This document shows, piece after piece, positions 37,801-47,543 of a stretch of DNA of 64,000 bases (position 1 is the first letter of the stretch; every line of letters starts with the position of its first letter). Source of the stretch: Bacteroidota bacterium (GTDB lineage: Bacteria; Bacteroidota; Bacteroidia; Flavobacteriales_D; Crocinitomicaceae). Under the pieces are notes generated by a model. It did no database searches. It was not told where the DNA came from and was given only the letters and a program-made list of their open reading frames with translations. Where the stretch lies: NCBI GenBank assembly GCA_024280295.1, contig JAJRQK010000016.1, forward strand, positions 1 through 64,000, read 5' to 3'. The position numbers and the translations under genes are program-made.

Positions 37801-39870
37801 TTAAAAGGACAATACCCTAAACTCCGTTCGTCGATTCATTTGATGTTGTTCTGGACTGCAATTCACTCCATTTTTACAGCCATTTACTAATTCTGTTTCT
37901 CCATAGCCGTTAAATTCTAGTCTTCCTGCATCAATACCATTCTTACTTAAGTAATCTACGACCGCTTTTGCACGTTGATCAGAAAGTGTCATGTTGTATG
38001 AATCCGACCCTTGTGCATCAGTATGTCCACCCAATTCAATTCGAAGCGTTGGAACATCTGTCATCAGTTTTATCAATCGATTTAATTCTGCCGTCGATTC
38101 TGGTCGCAATGTTGCTTTACTTAGATCAAAGAAAATATTTCGAAGAACGATTTTGTTTCCAACTGATAACATCTTCAATTTTACATTTTTCTCAACTTCT
38201 TGGAATGCGGCAGTTGCAGGAATATCGAAATTCTCTGAATGAAACAAATAGCCCTCTTTTTTGACTGCGATCCCATAATTTTTACCTGCAGGAAGAGAAA
38301 CGAGATACTTGCCTGTTTTACTGTTCGATTTAAACGTCGCGATAACTTTATTGGCATCATTGTCGACAATTTCGATCTCTGCTTCGAGTTTTTCATCTGT
38401 GAGGAAATCTGAAATCGTTCCTTTCAAGATTGTTAATTGTGCTTCTTTGACTTCAATTGTTGGAGCGATTACAACTTCTTGAACTGGAGCGGCAACACTT
38501 GCAAGGAGAACATCTTCAGTATTCAATAGCATTGGTTTTTCGGGTCCGAGGAATGTAATTATATAGAGATCACGGAGACCCTTTGTATCAGCGTTCATTG
38601 ATGTGTAATAGCCATGTCTTCCACTTGCTGAAATCACAAAGAAAATGTCGTCATCAGCTGTATTTACTGGATAGCCTAAGTTTTGTGGATCACTCCAGGT
38701 CTTCATTTTTTCATCATAAATCGACTTGAATATGTCATAACCACCCATAGACGAGTGTCCCATAGAGCTGAAGTAAAGCGTCTTGCCATCTGGATGCATA
38801 AATACAGCTTCCTCTTCATATTTAGTATTAATGACATTCCCTAGACTAACGGATTTACCCCATTTTCCTTTTTCATCGAGATGTGAAACGTAAATGTCGT
38901 GTTCACCAAGCCCGCCAGGTTTGTCTGAAACGAAATAGATTGACCTTCCATCTGGAGCATAAGCCGCAGATGATTCGTGATAGTCTGTGTTGATGTTTTT
39001 CCCAAATGACTCTGGCTTCGACCAAATATCCCCTGTTAAAGTTGACTCGAACAAGTCGCCCCCGTTTTTCTTTCCTAAGTAGATAATGAAACGTTGGCCA
39101 TCTGCTGAAATTCCTGAATTTGCGTCGTGATTAGATGTGTTAACCGGTTCACCTACATTCTTTGCTTCACCCCAATTTCCATTCTCGTCTTTATAAGAGA
39201 TGTAGATGTCCTCAAAATTCTCATTCAAGTTTTCGTCAATTTTCCCTCCTGTTGAGTTTGGTCTCCTTGCTGTAAAAACAATCACAGACTCATCCGCTGA
39301 AATGGATGCACCATACTCATTGTATTCAGAATTTAGACTGCTTCCAAGATTGTCAACAAAAACGCGGACTGGTTCTTTAACCAATTTTTTAGCGTTATCG
39401 CATTGTTTCATTTTCAATCGAATTTCTTCCAATGCATAAGTATCTGATTGAACAATGCGTTGGTATTTACTATAAGCAGTTATTGCCTTGTTGAATTGAT
39501 TATCTAGATGATAGGCTCTTCCTAGATGATAGTTTAAATCCTTAGGTGCTGAAGTTGAATTTAACTCAACGGATTTTTCCAAAAACGAAAGTGCTTTGTA
39601 TTTGTACATTGAAGTAAGATAGCATACACCAAGTTTATAGTTTAAACCAGAATTATTTGGATTGAATTTTTGTGCTTTTTCGTAAAATGGAATCGCATCT
39701 TTGTAGTGAATAGGTCCCATTTCAAAGTAATCATTACCTTCCTTGAGTTCTTTTTTGGCTTCTTTAAGGCCGTCTTTTTTATCGCCAAATGCACTCTTAT
39801 CAAATGGTACATCTTGTGCAAGTGCATGTCCCGTGAAAATAATTACTAATATGAATAGAATATTTTTCAT
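37801..39870 (-). CDS. OmpA-family protein with TPR, beta-propeller and CRD domains (PorE-like)
   Basis: 689 residues from the ATG at 39870 (MKNILFILVIIFTGHALAQ signal peptide). Domain order: TPR-like helices (about 30-150), a PD40/WD40-like propeller with repeated SxDG/ADGRSIYFVS units (about 180-440), a carboxypeptidase-regulatory-like beta-sandwich (about 480-560) and a C-terminal OmpA peptidoglycan-binding domain (about 580-689) with IELGGHTDAQGSDSYN and NRRTEFRVLSF. This is the architecture of PorE, which links the type IX secretion system to peptidoglycan. Many paralogues share it, so a specific T9SS role is an inference. The next minus-strand gene, encoding a TPR protein, is 42 bases upstream. 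Confidence 0.85.
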   Translation of the reverse strand: MKNILFILVIIFTGHALAQDVPFDKSAFGDKKDGLKEAKKELKEGNDYFEMGPIHYKDAIPFYEKAQKFNPNNSGLNYKLGVCYLTSMYKYKALSFLEKSVELNSTSAPKDLNYHLGRAYHLDNQFNKAITAYSKYQRIVQSDTYALEEIRLKMKQCDNAKKLVKEPVRVFVDNLGSSLNSEYNEYGASISADESVIVFTARRPNSTGGKIDENLNENFEDIYISYKDENGNWGEAKNVGEPVNTSNHDANSGISADGQRFIIYLGKKNGGDLFESTLTGDIWSKPESFGKNINTDYHESSAAYAPDGRSIYFVSDKPGGLGEHDIYVSHLDEKGKWGKSVSLGNVINTKYEEEAVFMHPDGKTLYFSSMGHSSMGGYDIFKSIYDEKMKTWSDPQNLGYPVNTADDDIFFVISASGRHGYYTSMNADTKGLRDLYIITFLGPEKPMLLNTEDVLLASVAAPVQEVVIAPTIEVKEAQLTILKGTISDFLTDEKLEAEIEIVDNDANKVIATFKSNSKTGKYLVSLPAGKNYGIAVKKEGYLFHSENFDIPATAAFQEVEKNVKLKMLSVGNKIVLRNIFFDLSKATLRPESTAELNRLIKLMTDVPTLRIELGGHTDAQGSDSYNMTLSDQRAKAVVDYLSKNGIDAGRLEFNGYGETELVNGCKNGVNCSPEQHQMNRRTEFRVLSF

Positions 39871-39912
39871 TGTTTTAATGTCTATTGTGTTCAAGTCTAC
39901 TTGTCTTACTGT

Positions 39913-40968
39913 CTAATTACAATTTCCAATATGTTGTTCTGCTGATTTCACGCCAAGCTCGATCGCCTTATTCCAATCGGAGCATGCACCATTGTCGTCT
40001 CTGAGCAATTCTTTTGCATTTCCACGATTCAGATAAGCAAACCCATAATTTGAGTTCAACTCAATCGCTTTTGTGCAATCTGTTAAACATCCATCATAAT
40101 CTTCAAGTCTGAACTTGGCAGCTCCTCTGTTGTTGTATGAAAATGAATAGTCGTCTTTCAGATTAATTGCCTTTGTAAAGTCAGCAGAAGCACCCTTGAA
40201 ATCGCCGTTGTCGTATTTCGCTGACCCACGATTGTTGTATGCCATATAATTTTCACCGTCCAGGTTTATTGCTATCGAGTAGGATTTAATTGCTCCTTTT
40301 AAGTCTCCCGATCGACGCAGCGCACTTCCCAAATTATTATGTGCGAAAACCAGTGAATTATCAATCATTAATGCTCTTCGATAATCACTTATAGCACCGC
40401 CGTAATCTTCTAACTGTCGTTTTGCACTGGCTCTGTCATTGTAGGCATGAGCATGCATTTTATTATTGTCAATTGCTTTAGAATAACTGTCAATTGCCTT
40501 TTGATAATCACCGTGACCAAAATGAATTACTCCCAAGTAGTAATAAGGTTTATCATTAGATGGGTCAGCTGATATGGCGGAGTTAAAATCACCTTCTGCT
40601 TTGTCTTCACTGCCTAACTCCATGTAGCATCGAGCTCTTAAGAAATATGCAGTCTTTTTATTCTCTGTATCGTTAAGAGATGTATTGTAATCACTTATTG
40701 CTTCGCTGTATTTTTTAAGTTCCATATAGGCCGATCCTCTATTGAGGTATGCGCTATAGAATCCGTCCCGCAGTCTAATAGCTTCAGTGAAATCCGACAC
40801 TGCACCTTCGAAATTAGTTAATTTAAATTTTTCAACTCCGCTGTTATAAAGCTTCCCAGCTTCGAGACTATCACTATTTAGAACAAGTGCTTGAATTGTA
40901 TCTGCTTGTGCAAATGTTCTAGGAATAGATGCGCAAATGCAAATTGTAGCAATGATTATATATTTCAT
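39913..40968 (-). CDS. Exported TPR protein
   Basis: 351 residues. Signal peptide (1-21, ending TFAQ) followed by about nine consecutive 34-residue TPR units (for example KAEGDFNSAISADPSNDKPYYYLGVIHF, AISDYRRALMIDNSLVFAHNNLGSALR and GACSDWNKAIELGVK). TPR superhelices scaffold protein complexes. Its position directly upstream of the PorE-like gene on the same strand suggests joint function in the envelope, but the partner is not known. Confidence 0.87.
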   Translation of the reverse strand: MKYIIIATICICASIPRTFAQADTIQALVLNSDSLEAGKLYNSGVEKFKLTNFEGAVSDFTEAIRLRDGFYSAYLNRGSAYMELKKYSEAISDYNTSLNDTENKKTAYFLRARCYMELGSEDKAEGDFNSAISADPSNDKPYYYLGVIHFGHGDYQKAIDSYSKAIDNNKMHAHAYNDRASAKRQLEDYGGAISDYRRALMIDNSLVFAHNNLGSALRRSGDLKGAIKSYSIAINLDGENYMAYNNRGSAKYDNGDFKGASADFTKAINLKDDYSFSYNNRGAAKFRLEDYDGCLTDCTKAIELNSNYGFAYLNRGNAKELLRDDNGACSDWNKAIELGVKSAEQHIGNCN

Positions 40969-41125
40969 AGAATAGAATATTTTCGGAGATGAAAATACAA
41001 CTTTTTTTGTTCTTATAGTTTCAACCTAGTTGAATCTTTAAGGCATAGTCTAAAATAATTCTCATTTGGTTTTTTGAGGTAATAAATTTAACTTGCACAA
41101 AATTCTAACAAATAAAATTACTATT

Positions 41126-41350
41126 ATGAAAAAAGTATTAGCGGTTGCAGCATTTGCAGCATTTGGTTTAATGTCATGTAAGAAAGATTATACGTGTGAG
41201 TGTACAACAACATCTGCTGGTGTTTCATCAGGAACAACTTCAATTACGATTAATGATACGAAAAAGAAAGCAACTGAGGCTTGTGAAGGTTCTAGTTCGT
41301 CTTCTACAGTTTTTGGAGTTGTTATTGAATCAAGTTGTGCGATTAAATAA
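41126..41350 (+). CDS. Small lipoprotein of unknown function
   Basis: 74 residues from the ATG at 41126: MKKVLAVAAFAAFGLMSC with lipobox LMSC (C18), then a short mature part with five more cysteines (YTCECTTTSAG, TEACEGSSSSST, ESSCAIK). The cysteines could form disulphides in the periplasm. No named domain. Ended by a strong terminator. Confidence 0.8.
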   Translation: MKKVLAVAAFAAFGLMSCKKDYTCECTTTSAGVSSGTTSITINDTKKKATEACEGSSSSSTVFGVVIESSCAIK

Positions 41351-41369
41351 TTGGGTCATCTGAATACTG

Positions 41370-41405
41370 AAAAGGTCGTTTTTACTTTAAAACGACCTTT
41401 TTTTG
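41370..41405 (+). terminator. Rho-independent terminator
   Basis: A 12-bp perfect stem AAAGGTCGTTTT (41371-41382) / AAAACGACCTTT (41389-41400) with loop TACTTT-like, followed by TTTT. It ends the small lipoprotein gene. Its tail lies just before the thioredoxin-like gene. Confidence 0.92.
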
Positions 41406-41436
41406 TTTGATGTATTTTGTTTTACGGGTATTGATT

Positions 41437-42018
41437 ATGGAAAGATTTATTTTTGATTTGGGTTTGGGTTGGACAATGAGTAAGGTGCTTCCCTATTTTG
41501 TGTTTTTGGTTTTGGGTCTGATTGTGATGGTGTTTATCCGAAAGTACGCGAAAAACCGAAAACTTCGGATAGGCGCAATTGTCGTTAGTATTATTCCATT
41601 ATCAGTATATTTTATGATTAACCCGATTTACGAAAGTGATTTCGCAAATGACTTTTCTTCTCATCAGCCATTGGCTAATATTTCTGAAGTGGATCATTTG
41701 ACTATAATTGCTATTCCGAATTGCCAGTATTGTCGCGAAGCACTTGGTAGGCTGATGAAAATTCAGGAGCGTACATCTAGCGTTAAAATTGATTTTAAAG
41801 TATTAACAAGTGACTCGCTCACTCTTGCGCCATACATTGATGAGGCAAATGGGTTAATCAACGTTGTTAAGGAAGAAAATTTCGCTGAATTCGAGAAAGT
41901 TGCAGAAACTAGGTTTCCGACGTATGTTTACACGTCATCAAGTGAATCAAGGGTTTGGCATAACGATCAAATCGGAACACGTGCATTAGATTGGTTGGAA
42001 GAGCAATTAAACAAATGA
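41437..42018 (+). CDS. Membrane-anchored thioredoxin-fold-like protein
   Basis: 193 residues from the ATG at 41437 (MERFIFDLGLGWTMSKV). Two hydrophobic segments (about 15-35 and 45-62) precede a soluble domain with a thioredoxin-like CxxC: IAIPNCQYCREALGRLMKIQ, then a beta-alpha pattern and RFPTYVYTSS, where a proline precedes the edge strand as the cis-Pro of thioredoxins does. An earlier ATG (41410) lies in the terminator tail, so I prefer 41437; 41476 is also possible. Probably a thiol-disulphide exchange protein facing the periplasm. Confidence 0.65.
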   Translation: MERFIFDLGLGWTMSKVLPYFVFLVLGLIVMVFIRKYAKNRKLRIGAIVVSIIPLSVYFMINPIYESDFANDFSSHQPLANISEVDHLTIIAIPNCQYCREALGRLMKIQERTSSVKIDFKVLTSDSLTLAPYIDEANGLINVVKEENFAEFEKVAETRFPTYVYTSSSESRVWHNDQIGTRALDWLEEQLNK

Positions 42019-42024
42019 TTTCGT

Positions 42025-42534
42025 TTATACACTTTTAACGCAAGCGATGTATTTTCGGCGATCCCAATAGATAATTATACTTTTGTTTGTGCTTTTTCTT
42101 AATTCAATTCCGGGAGTTCTAATTACTGTTTTAACTTTCTTTGAATCGAAATTATAGATTGCGTGATCTCGATAAATGAACCATTGATCGCACCAATCAA
42201 CATTGTCCCCTAATCCAATTGGTTTCCCTGCTCCCATTACAAAACATAGGTTTTTACCTCCATTTATGATGAAGGTGCCAACTGCTCCAGTCAATTTATG
42301 CTTGACTAAGAAAACAATATCTGTTTGATCATCATCATTGAAATCATCTTCAAAATAAAATGGATTCACATCCGAGAGAAGCAAATAATTATCAAATAGT
42401 TCAGATCGCTCTAGTGCTTCTTGTGCCCAGGTTGGAATCCGTTCATAGGTGAGTGTGCTATCGGTTTGACTGAGCCCCGTGGAACTGCAAATTAGCTGGG
42501 TAATTACTAGTGTTATTAAAATAATTCTCTCCAT
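42025..42534 (-). CDS. Exported protein of unknown function
   Basis: 169 residues with a signal peptide (1-22, ending GLSQ). The mature part has EDDFNDDDQTDIVFLVK, reminiscent of calcium-binding or FG-GAP-like acidic loops, and WCDQWFIYRDHAIYNF. No certain family. Convergent with the thioredoxin-like gene (stops 6 bases apart). Confidence 0.65.
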   Translation of the reverse strand: MERIILITLVITQLICSSTGLSQTDSTLTYERIPTWAQEALERSELFDNYLLLSDVNPFYFEDDFNDDDQTDIVFLVKHKLTGAVGTFIINGGKNLCFVMGAGKPIGLGDNVDWCDQWFIYRDHAIYNFDSKKVKTVIRTPGIELRKSTNKSIIIYWDRRKYIACVKSV

Positions 42535-42840
42535 ACTTCTTGATTTTTAGTGTTTGCCCAATGTCGGGAACCTTTATTCAAAATGTGATCAATAGTAGCT
42601 CAATGGAGGTGAAATTATACACGTCTAAAAAAACGAGATAAATATAGTGACTACATTCTCTTCGTTAACTGGAGGGGAATCAATAACTATTTTTGGGACT
42701 GAGACAATTTAAAAGAATTAAGTTTCTGTTTTCGGGAGTTTTTCAAAGCTTTTTTGCTGAAAAAAAACGAAGCTAATCCCTTCATAAAAAAGATGTAAAC
42801 ACAAGCTTGTGAAAAAAATGATCTTTTTTCCTTTCTCCCC
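42535..42840. other. Intergenic stretch upstream of the ribosomal cluster
   Basis: No open frame of interest. Includes a perfect 12-bp palindrome CACAAGCTTGTG (42800-42811) and A/T-tract-rich DNA, which could act as an UP-like or curved activating region for the rpsL promoter. No direct proof. Confidence 0.4.
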
Positions 42841-42870
42841 TTGGATTATAAATTAAAACTCATATCTTTG
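42841..42870 (+). promoter_or_regulatory. Promoter of the ribosomal-protein operon (rpsL)
   Basis: TTG (42841-42843), 19-base spacer and TATCTTTG (42863-42870), a full match to the Bacteroidota consensus. It is followed directly by a leader hairpin CACCCCCAAA / TTTGGGTG (42871-42894, two-base bulge) and a ~35-base A/T-rich leader before the rpsL ATG. Confidence 0.75.
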
Positions 42871-42929
42871 CACCCCCAAAAGAAGCTTTGGGTGAATTGT
42901 ATATTAATTAAAGTAAACAAGTATTTTTT

Positions 42930-43304
42930 ATGCCAACTATCCAACAATTAGTTCGCAAAGGGAGAAAAGCGGTAGTCAAGAAGAGCAAGTCAGCAGCACT
43001 TGATTCTTGTCCTCAGCGTAAAGGAGTATGTGTGCGTGTGTACACCACTACACCTAAGAAGCCAAACTCGGCGATGCGTAAAGTTGCCAGAGTGCGACTA
43101 ACAAACGGTAAGGAAGTTAATGCTTACATCGGTGGTGAAGGTCACAACCTACAAGAACACTCATTAGTATTGGTCCGTGGAGGAAGAGTAAAAGATCTTC
43201 CAGGGGTGCGTTATCACATTGTTCGTGGTGCAGAAGATACTGCTGGAGTTGAAGGGCGTACTCAACGTCGTTCTAAGTACGGAACAAAACGACCTAAGAA
43301 GTAA
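42930..43304 (+). CDS. rpsL: 30S ribosomal protein S12
   Basis: 124 residues, a decoding-centre protein. Motifs [18 protein letters not shown] and [17 protein letters not shown] carry the conserved lysines and the aspartate that is beta-methylthiolated in some bacteria. The PKKPNS and VKDLP lysines are wild-type, so no streptomycin-resistance substitution is seen. First gene of the cluster, 60 bases downstream of the -7 box. Confidence 0.98.
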   Translation: MPTIQQLVRKGRKAVVKKSKSAALDSCPQRKGVCVRVYTTTPKKPNSAMRKVARVRLTNGKEVNAYIGGEGHNLQEHSLVLVRGGRVKDLPGVRYHIVRGAEDTAGVEGRTQRRSKYGTKRPKK

Positions 43305-43323
43305 TCGATTAAAGAATTAAGAG

Positions 43324-43797
43324 ATGAGAAGAAGAAAAGCCAAAAAGATAGCAATCCTTCCGGATCCAAGATTTAACGAAGTGATGGTGACGAAATTCGT
43401 CAACAACATGATGTTTAGCGGTAAGAAGAATTTAGCATTCAAAATTTTCTATGAAGCGATGGATATCGTTGATGAGAAAACTGATGAAGGTGTTACAGGT
43501 TTAGAGACTTGGAAAAAAGCACTAGATAATATTACTCCAAGTGTTGAAGTTCGTAGTCGCCGAGTTGGTGGAGCTACTTACCAAATTCCAACTCCAGTTC
43601 GTGAGGGAAGAAAGCAATCGCTCGGTATGAAATGGTTGATCGGATATGCGCGTAAACGTAATGAGAAGACCATGGCACAAAAGTTAGCAAACGAAGTTAT
43701 CGCAGCAGCGAAAGAAGAAGGCGCAGCTTACAAGAAAAAAGAAGATACATTAAGAATGGCGGAGGCAAATAAAGCCTTTTCACATTTCAGATTCTAA
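43324..43797 (+). CDS. rpsG: 30S ribosomal protein S7
   Basis: 157 residues. Nucleates assembly of the 30S head by binding the 3' domain of 16S rRNA. Sequence RRRKAKKIAILPDPRFNEVMVTKFVNNMM and the GGATYQIPTPVREGRKQSLGMKWLI core are characteristic. Lies 19 bases after rpsL and 3 bases before fusA. Confidence 0.98.
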   Translation: MRRRKAKKIAILPDPRFNEVMVTKFVNNMMFSGKKNLAFKIFYEAMDIVDEKTDEGVTGLETWKKALDNITPSVEVRSRRVGGATYQIPTPVREGRKQSLGMKWLIGYARKRNEKTMAQKLANEVIAAAKEEGAAYKKKEDTLRMAEANKAFSHFRF

Positions 43798-43800
43798 GTC

Positions 43801-45906
43801 ATGGCAAAAAGAGATTTGACATATACGCGTAACATTGGGATTATGGCCCATGTTGATGCTGGTAAAACAACTACCACAGAACGTATTTTGTACTACACAG
43901 GTATTTCTCACAAAATTGGTGAGGTACATGATGGTGCTGCGACTATGGATTGGATGGAGCAGGAGCAGGAAAGAGGTATTACTATTACTTCTGCTGCAAC
44001 GACTTGTTTCTGGAAATACAATGATACTGAATACAGAATGAACATTATTGACACACCTGGTCACGTTGATTTTACGGTGGAGGTTGAGCGTTCATTACGT
44101 GTTCTGGATGGTGCTGTTGCACTGTTCTGTGCCTCTTCGGGTGTTGAACCACAGTCTGAGACTGTATGGAGACAAGCTGACAAGTACAAGGTTCCACGTC
44201 TTTGTTTCATCAATAAGATGGACAGAATGGGTGCCGATTTTTTCGGTTGCCTTTCGCAAATTAAAGAACGTCTAGGAGCTAATGCTGTTCCATTACAAGT
44301 TCCAATCGGATCTGAAGATGAATTCATGGGAGTAGTTGATTTGATCACTATGAAAGGAATTACTTGGAACGAGGAGGATATGGGAATGACTTACGAGGAA
44401 ATTCCAATTCCAGAAGATCTTATTGAGACTGTAAATGAATACCGTGATCTATTGATTGAGGCTGTTGCTGAATCTGACGATGCTTTGATGGAGAAATTCT
44501 TCGAAGATCCTAATTCAATTACTACTGAAGAGATTATGAGTGCAATTCGTGTTGCTACAATCAACATGTCGATTCAACCAGTAATGTGTGGGTCAGCGTT
44601 CAAAAACAAAGGAGTTCAAACGATGTTGGATGCTGTTATGGCGTTTATGCCATCTCCAATGGATATCGAAGGTATTGAAGGAGTTAATCCTGATACTGAT
44701 GAGGTTGTTGTTAGACAGCCTTCTACTGATGAACCTCTCGCGGCCCTTGCATTTAAAATAGCAACTGATCCTTTCGTAGGTCGTTTGTGCTTTGTTAGAT
44801 GTTACTCTGGAAAGATTGATGCAGGTTCTTACGTGTACAATACGCGTTCGAATAAGAAAGAACGAATTTCACGTTTGTTCCAAATGCATTCAAATAAGCA
44901 GAATGCAGTTGATGAGTTAGCTGCTGGTGATATCGGTGCTGCTGTTGGATTTAAAGACATCAGAACGGGTGATACACTTTGCCATGAGAAAAATAAAATT
45001 GTTCTTGAGTCTATGGACTTCCCAGATCCAGTTATCGGGGTTGCAATTGAACCTAAGACACAAGCTGATATGGATAAATTGGGTGTAGGTCTGAATAAAC
45101 TTTCAGAAGAAGATCCAACGTTCAAGATTAATACAGATGAAGATTCGGGACAAACGATTATTTCAGGAATGGGTGAGCTTCACCTTGAGATCTTGATTGA
45201 GCGTTTGAAACGTGAGTGGAAAGTTGAGGTTAGTCAAGGCGCTCCTCAAGTATCTTATAAAGAAAACATCACTGCTTCGATTAATCATAGAGAGGTTTAT
45301 AAAAAGCAATCAGGTGGCCGTGGTAAATTTGCAGACATCGTTGTTGTTATATCTCCTCAAGATGATTCTGAGAAAACAGGCCTTGAATTTATCAACTCGA
45401 TTAAAGGGGGTAACATTCCGCGTGAATTTATTCCATCAGTAGAGAAAGGTTTCAAAGAGTCAATGAAAAATGGTGTCCTTGCTGGATTCCCAATTGATGC
45501 AATGAAAGTTGAGTTGAAAGATGGTTCTTTCCATGCGGTCGATTCAGATTCTTTATCATTTGAACTTTGTGCGAAGTTGGCATTTAAAACAGCACTTAAA
45601 TTGGCGAAACCAGTATTACTGGAACCAATCATGGCTTTGGAGGTGGTAACACCTGAAGAGAACATGGGTGATGTTGTTGCCGATTTGAACCGTCGTCGTG
45701 GTATGATGAAAGGTATGGATGATAGAAATGGAGCGAAAATCGTGAAAGCGGATGTTCCACTATCTGAGATGTTTGGATACGTTACGCAATTGCGTACAAT
45801 CACTTCTGGACGTGCAAGTTCAACAATGGAATTCTCACACTACGCGGACGCACCAAGAAATATTGCGGATGAAGTAGTAGCAAAAGTTAAAGGTGTTACA
45901 GCATAA
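43801..45906 (+). CDS. fusA: Elongation factor G
   Basis: 701 residues. GTPase that drives translocation and, with RRF, ribosome recycling. G1 [16 protein letters not shown]3 [10 protein letters not shown]4 NKMD and G5 GSAFKNKGV are all intact; domain [11 protein letters not shown] is also present. It sits between rpsG and rpsJ, the classic str-operon order (tuf is absent here). Confidence 0.98.
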   Translation: MAKRDLTYTRNIGIMAHVDAGKTTTTERILYYTGISHKIGEVHDGAATMDWMEQEQERGITITSAATTCFWKYNDTEYRMNIIDTPGHVDFTVEVERSLRVLDGAVALFCASSGVEPQSETVWRQADKYKVPRLCFINKMDRMGADFFGCLSQIKERLGANAVPLQVPIGSEDEFMGVVDLITMKGITWNEEDMGMTYEEIPIPEDLIETVNEYRDLLIEAVAESDDALMEKFFEDPNSITTEEIMSAIRVATINMSIQPVMCGSAFKNKGVQTMLDAVMAFMPSPMDIEGIEGVNPDTDEVVVRQPSTDEPLAALAFKIATDPFVGRLCFVRCYSGKIDAGSYVYNTRSNKKERISRLFQMHSNKQNAVDELAAGDIGAAVGFKDIRTGDTLCHEKNKIVLESMDFPDPVIGVAIEPKTQADMDKLGVGLNKLSEEDPTFKINTDEDSGQTIISGMGELHLEILIERLKREWKVEVSQGAPQVSYKENITASINHREVYKKQSGGRGKFADIVVVISPQDDSEKTGLEFINSIKGGNIPREFIPSVEKGFKESMKNGVLAGFPIDAMKVELKDGSFHAVDSDSLSFELCAKLAFKTALKLAKPVLLEPIMALEVVTPEENMGDVVADLNRRRGMMKGMDDRNGAKIVKADVPLSEMFGYVTQLRTITSGRASSTMEFSHYADAPRNIADEVVAKVKGVTA

Positions 45907-45917
45907 TTATGAGTACG

Positions 45918-46223
45918 ATGAATCAGAAAATTAGAATCAAATTAAAATCATACGATCACAATTTAGTTGACAAGTCTGCTGAAAAGATCGTTAAGACAGT
46001 GAAATCTACAGGTGCAATCGTTAGTGGACCAATTCCTCTGCCAACGCACAAAAGAATTTATACTGTGTTAAAATCACCACACGTTAACAAAAAAGCGCGT
46101 GAGCAATTCCAACTTTGTGCATACAAGCGTTTGTTGGATATCTATTCTTCTTCTGCGAAGACGGTAGATGCGCTAATGCGTTTGGAACTTCCAAGTGGAG
46201 TTGACGTTGAAATTAAAGTGTAA
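45918..46223 (+). CDS. rpsJ: 30S ribosomal protein S10
   Basis: 101 residues from [14 protein letters not shown]; a GTG-free alternative ATG at 45909 would add three residues (MST). I chose 45918 from family conservation, spaced 11 bases from fusA. S10 (NusE) also binds NusB in antitermination. Motif [30 protein letters not shown] is intact. Confidence 0.95.
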   Translation: MNQKIRIKLKSYDHNLVDKSAEKIVKTVKSTGAIVSGPIPLPTHKRIYTVLKSPHVNKKAREQFQLCAYKRLLDIYSSSAKTVDALMRLELPSGVDVEIKV

Positions 46224-46238
46224 TTAAAATATTGAGTT

Positions 46239-46260
46239 CTTAGTAGTTTTGACTACTAAG
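46239..46260 (+). promoter_or_regulatory. Perfect 9-bp hairpin in the rpsJ-rplC gap
   Basis: CTTAGTAGT (46239-46247) pairs exactly with ACTACTAAG (46252-46260) across a TTTG loop, with no T-run after it. It lies in a 74-base gap where most neighbours are spaced by under 15 bases. Possible L3/L4-type leader or RNase site; not a terminator. Confidence 0.5.
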
Positions 46261-46297
46261 GCTTAATGCTAAGTAATAATTAAATAACAAAAGAACA

Positions 46298-46912
46298 ATG
46301 CCAGGGATTATTGGTAGAAAAATCGGAATGACTAGCATCTTCAGTGCCGAGGGTAAAGCAATGCCATGCACAGTAGTAGAAGCGGGTCCTTGTGTGGTCA
46401 CACAGATCAAAACACAAGACAGAGATGGTTACGATGCCGTTCAATTAGGGTTTGGAGACCGTAAAGAAAAAAACACGCCAAACGCATTGAAAGGTCATTT
46501 TAAGAAAGCTAAAACTGAACCTAAAGAAAAACTCGTTGAGTTTAAGGGGATGGATGGCTTAAGTCTCGGTGACAGTATAGAAGTAGGAATCTTCGAAGAA
46601 GGTGAATACGTTTCTGTAGCGGGAACCTCTAAAGGTAAAGGTTTCCAAGGAGTAGTTAAACGCCACGGATTTGCTGGAGTTGGACAAGCAACTCATGGTC
46701 AGCACAACAGGTTGCGTGCACCAGGATCAATTGGAGCTGCTTCATATCCTGCACGTGTATTCAAAGGAATGCGCATGGGTGGACAAATGGGTAATGAGAG
46801 AGTGACAATGGAGAACCTCCAGATATTAAAAGTTCTTGCTGACAAGAATTTGATTATCATTAAAGGTTCTATTCCAGGTCACAAAGGTTCAATCGTAGAA
46901 ATTTTGAAGTAA
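46298..46912 (+). CDS. rplC: 50S ribosomal protein L3
   Basis: 204 residues. Initiates 50S assembly near the peptidyl-transferase centre. Motif [32 protein letters not shown] carries the GQ glutamine that is methylated in E. coli. Its stop overlaps the rplD start by one base (TAATG). Confidence 0.98.
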   Translation: MPGIIGRKIGMTSIFSAEGKAMPCTVVEAGPCVVTQIKTQDRDGYDAVQLGFGDRKEKNTPNALKGHFKKAKTEPKEKLVEFKGMDGLSLGDSIEVGIFEEGEYVSVAGTSKGKGFQGVVKRHGFAGVGQATHGQHNRLRAPGSIGAASYPARVFKGMRMGGQMGNERVTMENLQILKVLADKNLIIIKGSIPGHKGSIVEILK

Positions 46913-47538
46913 TGGAGATTAAAGTAATAAGTACAAAAGGAAACGCTACTTCAAAGTCTGCTAAGTTATCAGATGATGTATTTGGAATTGAACCAAATGA
47001 TCACGCGATCTACTTAGATGTTAAGCAGCACTTGGCAAATCGTCGTCAAGGAACGCATAAGGCGAAAGAAAGAGCTGAGATCACAGGATCTACAAGGAAA
47101 ATTAAGAAGCAAAAAGGAACAGGTGGTGCCCGTGCGGGATCAATCAAATCTGGAACGCGTAAAGGTGGTGGACGAATTTTCGGACCTCGCCCACGTGACT
47201 ATCATTTCAAATTGAATGTCAAAGTGAAAAGATTAGCTCGTAAATCTGCGTTTGCATACAAAGTTAAATCTGAAGATCTTATCGTAATTGATGATCCAAA
47301 ATTGGATAATATCAAAACAAAAGATTTCAAAGCGTTAATCGCAAACTTGAAATTGGAGAACGACAAGGTGTTGATGATCCTAGGTGAAAAGAATGATCAA
47401 GTTTACTTGTCATCTCGTAACCTTAAGAAAGTAAAAGTTGTAACTGCTGATTCTGTAAACACATTTGATGTGTTGAACGCAGAGAAAGTGGTAATGGCTA
47501 AAAGTTCAATTGAAGCAATCGAAGAGATTCTAAACTAA
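46912..47538 (+). CDS. rplD: 50S ribosomal protein L4
   Basis: 208 residues. Lines the exit tunnel; in many bacteria also represses the S10 operon. The conserved QKGTGGARAGSIKSGTRKGGGRIFGPRPRDY loop extends into the tunnel. One-base overlap with rplC. Contains an unusual cluster of basic residues at 40-62 matching rRNA contact. Confidence 0.97.
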   Translation: MEIKVISTKGNATSKSAKLSDDVFGIEPNDHAIYLDVKQHLANRRQGTHKAKERAEITGSTRKIKKQKGTGGARAGSIKSGTRKGGGRIFGPRPRDYHFKLNVKVKRLARKSAFAYKVKSEDLIVIDDPKLDNIKTKDFKALIANLKLENDKVLMILGEKNDQVYLSSRNLKKVKVVTADSVNTFDVLNAEKVVMAKSSIEAIEEILN

Positions 47539-47543
47539 TTGAG

